Source: Rhabditoides inermis
Taxonomy: Eukaryota > Nematoda > Chromadorea > Rhabditida > Rhabditidae
DNA length: 64,000 nucleotides
Direction of reading: 5' to 3'
NCBI GenBank assembly: GCA_963966185.1
Contig: CAWZYM010000183.1
Coordinates: forward strand, 84,501-148,500
The position numbers were made by a program, and so were the translations under genes. Of this stretch, positions 58,677 to 64,000 are shown one piece after another. Each line of letters opens with the position of its first letter. Position 1 is the first letter of the stretch. The notes beneath the pieces are model-generated. The model searched no databases. It saw only the letters and a program-made list of their open reading frames with translations, and was not told the DNA's origin.

Positions 58677-59215
58677 CCCCCCCCCCCTCTCACCGCGGCA
58701 GCCTCAGCAGCTCTTCTCGCCTCCTTGGCAGCCTTCTCTATCGCCTTGTTCCTCTCCTTCTCCCGTCTCTCGTGCGCCTTGCGATCTTTGCGCTCGTCGT
58801 ACCTGCAATAAAAGTTTATAAAAAAAATAATGTGAATGTGATTTATTTCAATAAATACTCAATTATCATAGTAGTAAAGTACGTAGTACGAAAGATTACT
58901 AAAAAGTAACCCCACTTGTCCTTGGCTCTATGCAGGTAGTCCATGATGCGGTCCATTTTCTTCCTGAAAAGGTATGCATCCAAATCACCAAAATGCACCA
59001 TTCATGTCACATTTTCGGTGGCTTTGGTGTAGCAGCAGGCGGGGCGGACTTCCTGGCGGCGCTTGTGCCTACAAAACACAAAACACTACTGCACGCAAAA
59101 CGCAAAACACAAAACAACTCACTACTGTGACTGGAAACTCACCTCTGTCATCCTTCTTGAGAGAAGCGGGAACGGCTAATAATACAATAACGAGGATGCA
59201 TAGAAGTGACCGCAT
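57011..59215 (-). CDS. Secreted Cys-rich protein with poly-Gln and poly-Gly, 352 aa
   Basis: Exons in transcript order: 59215-59143, 59068-59011, 58963-58916, 58802-58694, 58608-58414, 58332-58255, 58088-58001, 57907-57828, 57630-57529 and 57238-57011 (TGA). A signal peptide (MRSLLCILVIVLLAVPAS) leads into a strongly charged region rich in Arg/Glu/Lys/Ala (about 60-145) that may be helical. A run of 11 Gln follows near 146-157. A compact domain (about 188-277) contains NATCE, HQCWCGD and FGECS with conserved-looking cysteines and several NAT glycosylation sites. The last exon encodes 27 consecutive glycines, then a basic aromatic end (IWQKFVRWFH). I do not recognise the family. A nematode-specific extracellular protein is likely. 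All junctions are GT-AG. Confidence 0.82.
57079..57165 (-). repeat. (GGA)n trinucleotide tract encoding poly-Gly
   Basis: About 27 triplets, read as CTC on the plus strand, sit in frame in the last coding exon of the 57011-59215 gene. It is likely length-polymorphic. Confidence 0.95.
57386..57499. mobile_element. GCGGTCAG-type MITE in intron 9 of the secreted-protein gene
   Basis: The left end TGCTCAGTCTCTTCGA and right end TTTCGAAGAGACTGACCGC are inverted relatives of each other and of the MITE at 32792-32971. The interior has CTTTCGAAACAC-like units. Confidence 0.65.
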
Positions 59216-59814
59216 TATGCGGATGTGATGCTTCTCTGTTCTGAGCTGATGTTTCCAAAGCACACTTCCTCCTCCTCCTCTTCGAGAATAGAAAAAAAAC
59301 GTTTTACAACAGCATTGCACATCATGCGATTACTGGGGATAACAGCCGTCAGGTACTTGGATACAAAAAAAAGTTTCGATGATCTTCGAACTGAATAAGA
59401 AGATCTCTTTCTCTTTCTTCTCTGTCTCTCCTTTTCTCAGACACCATCGTCACACCTCGCCTCCTTTCCGCTATTTCTTCTTTCTCTCCTCCTGTCTTAT
59501 TAACACCGCTTTCTCTCCTTCTCTCTTTCTCTTCTCTCTCTTCTCTCTTTCTCTTCTCTCTCTTCTCTCTTTCTTTCTTTCTCTCTCCCTCTCTCGCTCT
59601 CTCTTCCTTCTCACCAATGAACATTGCTCGTAGTTATACATCATTTATCGACAATTCCAATACTAATGTAATCGAATAATCCAATTCAATATGTAGAACT
59701 CTCTGTCTACTCATTTTTTTCTACCTATTGTATCAATACAGAAACATATCACTAACACAAATCAGTTACTACAACTACAGTATCACATATCACATGCATG
59801 ATGATGCGAAGAAT

Positions 59815-59878
<64 letters not shown>

Positions 59879-60064
59879 AGTATGGGGCAGCAGCAATCAA
59901 ACGGGAGCACAATCATCTAATCAAAATCTGTTCAGCTGTTCAGCTGTTCACTCCTTAGCACACTTCAGGCCAGCGAGCGACTCACAACCGAACAACGTCC
60001 TGAAGAAAAGAAAATACCAAACTATTTGTGAGCATTCCTATCAGCGGACGTATTCCTGAATTAT

Positions 60065-60110
<46 letters not shown>

Positions 60111-60245
60111 TCTCTCTCTCTTCCATTTTCCCCACCCGTACCAATTCCCTCAGAACGCGCACTCTCCGATGAATAACACACACAGTGCCCGATCCATACA
60201 ATCATCGGATTCACAACAGCTTCTACAAGTAATCACTCACCCAGT
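59216..60245. other. Intergenic region with CT/GA tracts
   Basis: CT tract at about 59510-59605, GA tract at 59817-59875 and CT tract at 60065-60125. No convincing exon. A short acceptor-bounded stretch near 59980 encodes only five residues before a stop. Confidence 0.6.
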
Positions 60246-60418
60246 CTATAAAGCATGCGGGATGGGGATCAGCCACAGAGCGGCCTTCTGATCTTCCAGC
60301 GTAGGCACGGGATGAGCGGTGTAGTGCGGCGGTTTGAATCCGAGCGAGAGCAGACACTCGAAAGCGGCCTCCACACTCGAAAGCAGAGAGTGCAAGCGAG
60401 AGCTGGGGGGCGCCTCTC
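60246..60418 (-). CDS. Possible terminal exon of an unidentified gene
   Basis: After an acceptor (CTTCGCAG) the minus strand encodes about 57 residues, running from GEAPPSSRLHSLLSSVEAAF through LLSLGFKPPHYT to ALWLIPIPHAL and a TAG stop. The pattern of amphipathic helix followed by a Pro-rich end looks protein-like and is favoured over the Arg-rich alternative frame. I could not find a partner exon upstream, so this may be the end of a gene with distant exons, or chance. Confidence 0.3.
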
Positions 60419-61766
60419 CTGCGAAGCAAGGGCGACGGTGAGAAGGGGCAAGAACCAACCCCAACCATTCCCATCCAGTCATATTAGGAAAACAAACAAG
60501 TATTCCAATGCTGTATAAAAACGGTAAGATGTGAAAGGTTACGGTAGGATACAGTGAGAAAAATACATTTGCCGGACAAACTAGAATTATGTATCACCAT
60601 CTGTCAGTCTTTAGGCGATTTCCGATTTCGACAGATCAGTCGAGTGTTTTAGCCAGTTTTGGAAAACAGTGACTTTATCAGTCTTGAAAACGACAAGCGA
60701 TCATTCTATATTACACAAAGTCACTACTAGTCAAGTCAAGTCGAGTCAAGTCAAGTGTTAATCCGGAATCGTTATAGCTGAATATGACAATCACAATCAC
60801 AATGATAGGAAAAGAAGCATACAGTGGGCCAAGATCTTATGGGCTAACGTCGGGGAAAGAAAGTTGGGCAGACGAGGTTAGTGGCGGAAGACGATTCTTG
60901 ATCGATAATTTTCCGATATTTTTTGCAATCTTGCATTTTATTTATATTCAAATTATGTGTACACAAAGTTTATGTAAACGTTGTATGCTGTATGCGTGTG
61001 TTTTTATGCATGCGCTTTTGTTGAATTGGGTCAAGACAAACTTTATATCTTCACGTACGCAAGTACTTTTTAACCGGTAATACATGTGCTTTCGTTGAAT
61101 TTCATAAAAATTTCTTCTCTTTTTGATTTCCAAGCTCTGTCGTTAATTAGTACGCTACGCACAGAACTATTACGTGGCACATTTTATGATGTGACGCACA
61201 TTGTTGCGTGTATATGTAACTATATTTTATTTGGTATTCGTGCTCTCTCTCTCTTGCCCGCCTGCCGGAAGAGAAAGCTAGCCAGAATGACAGGAACCAC
61301 CCACCCACCCACACGCTGGCCTGCCGACTCATAGGTGAGCGAGATCGCTCATAACTTCTTTCGGAGAAAAGATACAAAGATGCCATCAATTAGGGATCTG
61401 GCCTACGGAACCGTGCAAATCTAACTAACATGAATTGGATGAGTTCACATTCCTGCTAACATGATTTTTGAATATCGCTTCTTGAAAATTCTGGCGCGAT
61501 ATCCTAAGCCAAAAGAGAGGGCGCTGCGCGCCCTCTCTAATCCCGTTTTGATACAATTTCTCTGCCTTTGACATGTATATTTTATTTCTCATTCGACCAA
61601 TGACGAGGAAACGTGTATGCTTTACGCGGAAGCCATAATTCAGAAAAAAACCCACAAAGCTTTTAGTCTTCTCGATACCACTTTAAGAAGTCGTTTATGA
61701 AATGTTGGTATTGGCAACGGACTGGGGAAATCTGCTGTATGGCAGTGTAGAGCTCATTCCGTTCCG
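60419..61766. other. Intergenic region with a Helitron-like end
   Basis: It contains a short AGTCA-type simple repeat (60725-60757) and the Helitron-like element ending at 61540. The last 200 bp are the likely promoter of the gene at 61767. Confidence 0.6.
61000..61540 (+). mobile_element. Helitron-like element, forward orientation
   Basis: The 3' end is a GC hairpin (GAGAGGGCGC / GCGCCCTCTC) then CTAA at 61537-61540, followed by T. About 250 bp before it match the element starting at 20882 in reverse. Upstream, 61010-61080 carries CATGCGCTTTTGTTGAAT and AAGTACTTTTTAA, single-arm versions of the palindromes elsewhere. The 5' end is only approximate. Confidence 0.55.
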
Positions 61767-62227
61767 ATGCGCTCGCTCGTGTGCGCGCTCGTCATTATCA
61801 TTGCGGGGGCGACGTGCCAGGTAGTCTGTACTTTGTCGCAGTCTCCAAGGTTGTTTCACAGACGACCGTGGCGTTCACTCCATCGGCGAACATCACTGTA
61901 ACCTGGAACATGGACGTGTTAGTGAAGGCGGATTTAAGTGTTGAACAATGCGCAGCGAGCTGTCTCGGGCTACCGAGATGTCAGGGATTCACCGTCGATA
62001 ATCAGGACAACACGTGCATGTTTATACCGTGCATAAAGACCGTGAGACTTTTTTTTACGCGGTTGTATATGACTTGACAAGTCATTGATTGTTCATTTCA
62101 GTTTGCCGAGAGCGACACCGGCATGGATCACGTACTGTATGTTCGCATGAGCAATGACGATTGCCCAGATATCCATACTCTACACTCTGAACAACTCGCA
62201 GTGCTGGGAAACGCCGAAAAGTGTTGA
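61767..62227 (+). CDS. Small secreted PAN/apple-like protein, 119 aa
   Basis: Exons: 61767-61820, 61862-62041 and 62102-62227 (TGA). Exon 1 is exactly a signal peptide (MRSLVCALVIIIAGATCQ). Intron 1 is only 41 bp, GT to CACAG. A 29 bp alternative ending in CAAG is less likely. The mature part has the cysteine pattern of a PAN/apple module: DLSVEQCAASCLGLPRCQGF, then DNTCMFIPC. An NIT site may be glycosylated. PAN modules bind proteins or sugars outside the cell. The role here is unknown. AATAAA at about 62304 is the likely poly(A) signal. Confidence 0.82.
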
Positions 62228-62794
62228 AGTTTTGACAGCAACAAACCCAACTTATCGTCTTTATCGTCCTTTCGCTATTGCTTTACACATCTTTTTCTGA
62301 AGAATAAATAATACATGCACGATTTAAAAAAAAAACTAGCAGAGAATACTAGCAGAAAAGCCCCTTCCCCACACACACACTTTGCGAAATACCCTGCTCG
62401 TAGCTTCGGTAGCCTACTGGATGCGGGATCGTCGAAACGACTACCAGCTTGAACAGCTAGCCTCCACTTCAGTTGGCCGACGAACCTGCGAGCAGCGCTC
62501 GCTATTGCCAAGAATCAAAGCGAGAACAAATTATTCATTAATACATTAATTAGCGAGTCCGATGCTCTCTCACGTCCAGATTCTTATTTCATATAGCTAC
62601 GAGTCCGACACGAAATCTGCGTCTTCGAAAGAAATATCAGAGTTGATTATTTCTTAAAGGTACAGTGGCGCATTATTTTGACCCCCCAGGCGATACTGGA
62701 CCCATGGAAATGTAAGATATACAAAAATTGAACGATACAAGGCCGTTAGAGCGTTACCCAGTCAATTACCCAAGTCAGTTGGGTAATAGAAGGC
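62228..62794. other. Intergenic region
   Basis: It contains the 3' flank of the PAN-like gene and a small hairpin (ATTACCCAAG...TTGGGTAAT near 62764-62786). I found no exon. Confidence 0.5.
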
Positions 62795-63558
62795 ATCCTG
62801 TAAAATTCAACAATTCAACAATTCAACAACTGGGAAAATTCAACAATTCGGAAAACTCAACAACGAAAAATTCAACAACAAATGACGTCATAGCGAAATT
62901 TTCTGAGTGTCTCCAAATAACGGGCCCGTTCAAGAGTTCCGTATTTGTTTGGGGGACCCGGCCCTGTTTTTTAATGAATGTGTTTTGCGAAGTGTTTTCA
63001 TCATTTATTGTTGGAGGTATACGTCTACAAACTATTTCAACTACGTTTACAATTCTGAGAAACAGTCCTGATCGGAAATTGAAAACAGTCCTGATCGGCA
63101 GTCCCGATCGAGAACTCTGCGATTGAGTGCACGCCGATGCAGCTCAACTAATGCTACGCGACCTGTACAGCCAGTTTGTATTCTGTATACACGCACTAAA
63201 GCATCCGAACTGCACGTCGCGTCGAACTGCTGCAAATGTTCGGCCCACTTCTCTTCTATTATACTATGTCATTGACAACATGATCTGAGCTGTGAGAAGG
63301 TTAGCAGACGTGTGCATGCAACTAGAGCTCATCAGTAAATAAAAGTACGTCGCAAAAACATTACATTCGTCGGTTTCATTAAAAAAAGGCCGGATTCTCC
63401 GGAACCCAGTACAGAACTCTCGAACGGGCCCGTTATTTAGAGACACTCAGAAAATTTCGCTATGACGTCATTTGTTGTTGAATTTTTCGTTGTTGAATTT
63501 TCCGAATTGTTGAATTTTCCCAGTTGTTGAATTGTTGAATTGTTGAATTTTACAGGAT
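62795..63558. mobile_element. Element with 150 bp terminal inverted repeats
   Basis: The left arm (62795 to about 62955) starts ATCCTGTAAAATTCAACAAT and the right arm (about 63405 to 63558) is its complement. Both contain repeated TTCAACAA units and the segment TGACGTCATAGCGAAA, and end inside CGGGCCCGTT. The roughly 450 bp centre is unique and non-coding. It is a non-autonomous DNA element. Confidence 0.85.
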
Positions 63559-64000
63559 ACCGTAATAGAACGTTCAAACTTGCGCCATTTTACATTGGGC
63601 GCACTAATGTTAAAATGTATAGGTAGGGCGCGGGAATATCAAAAATGGCGCGAAAACAGCAACATGTGACAAGCGCTGCCCAGTGAGTGGAAATCAGCTG
63701 TTTTCTTCTATTGTGTTTATGATTTCGTTGTTTTTATTTTATAATACTGTTCTTGAACACTCCTTTTTTGCTTGTATGAAACATGTGTACGGGCAAATGT
63801 TCTCTGTAAGATTGTCCTTGGCTGTGTCTGTTTCGAAACGCATTCTTCACTACTATTTGACGTAGTCATTCATTCATTATTTTTTTATTCATATCAATAT
63901 GTCAACAATGTGAGAAGTATTATCGAATATATGTAGACATCATCACACAATTTATGTGTCATTGTACTCATACGACGTTGTATTCGTCCATTCTAATTTA
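63559..64000. other. Unassigned sequence at the window end
   Basis: AT-rich sequence. No exon, repeat or RNA gene is supported. Confidence 0.5.

Noticed and set aside
60223..60474. Arg-rich 83-codon frame opposite the 60246-60418 exon
   Set aside because: Composition is typical of an out-of-frame reading. The overlapping frame has a better protein-like pattern and a clean acceptor.
62755..62790. Spliced-leader RNA gene, from AATTACCCAAG
   Set aside because: The SL1 continuation, donor and Sm site are missing. The motif is half of a short hairpin.

Overview
The window is nuclear DNA of a nematode, most likely a rhabditid or diplogastrid. The basis is short, phase-conserved introns (many 41-100 bp) ending in TTTCAG, small multi-exon genes of nematode-expanded families (chemoreceptor GPCRs, secreted fatty-acid-binding proteins, carboxylesterase-like proteins, a DRAM homologue), dense CT/GA microsatellites, and CR1- and RTE-type LINEs with Helitron-like elements. 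I cannot name the genus. All exon structures below were assembled by eye from splice signals, reading frame and paralogue comparison. No transcript or database evidence was available.

Layout. 1-2227: a 1.4 kb palindromic foldback element and little else. 2228-3928 (+): 3' end of a rhodopsin-like GPCR gene whose start lies outside the window. 5037-5791: an isolated LINE ORF1. 5.8-12.1 kb: gene-free, full of CT/GA tracts, with one palindromic MITE. 12112-17463 (+): a complete 12-exon GPCR, paralogous to the first. 19407-24980 (+): a 12-exon DRAM/Frag1-family membrane protein with repeat-loaded introns. 25246-27363 and 28317-29261 (both -): two tandem secreted fatty-acid-binding proteins with identical intron positions. 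30622-36288 (+): a 15-exon carboxylesterase-like type I membrane protein lacking its nucleophile serine.

36.4-56.5 kb is a cluster of small 7TM chemoreceptor-like genes, A (-), C (+), B (-) and D (-), plus a relic E. Only D reads through without a lesion. The cluster is heavily invaded. It holds a 3.7 kb Helitron-like element with a higher-order minisatellite in intron 1 of C, a second Helitron-like element in intron 5 of C, an RTE fragment between A and C, and a near-full-length CR1-type LINE antisense in intron 6 of D.

57011-59215 (-) encodes a secreted protein with Gln and Gly homopolymers. 60246-60418 (-) may be a terminal exon. 61767-62227 (+) encodes a small secreted PAN/apple-like protein. 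The window ends with a palindromic element at 62795-63558.

The genes do not form one pathway. The recurring themes are sensory or adhesion receptors, lipid carriers and autophagy-type membrane proteins, in a region where transposons sit mainly inside introns. The most notable points are the Helitron whose ends can be set by comparison with a paralogue, the intact antisense LINE inside an intact receptor gene, several GC-AG introns, and a solo LINE ORF1.
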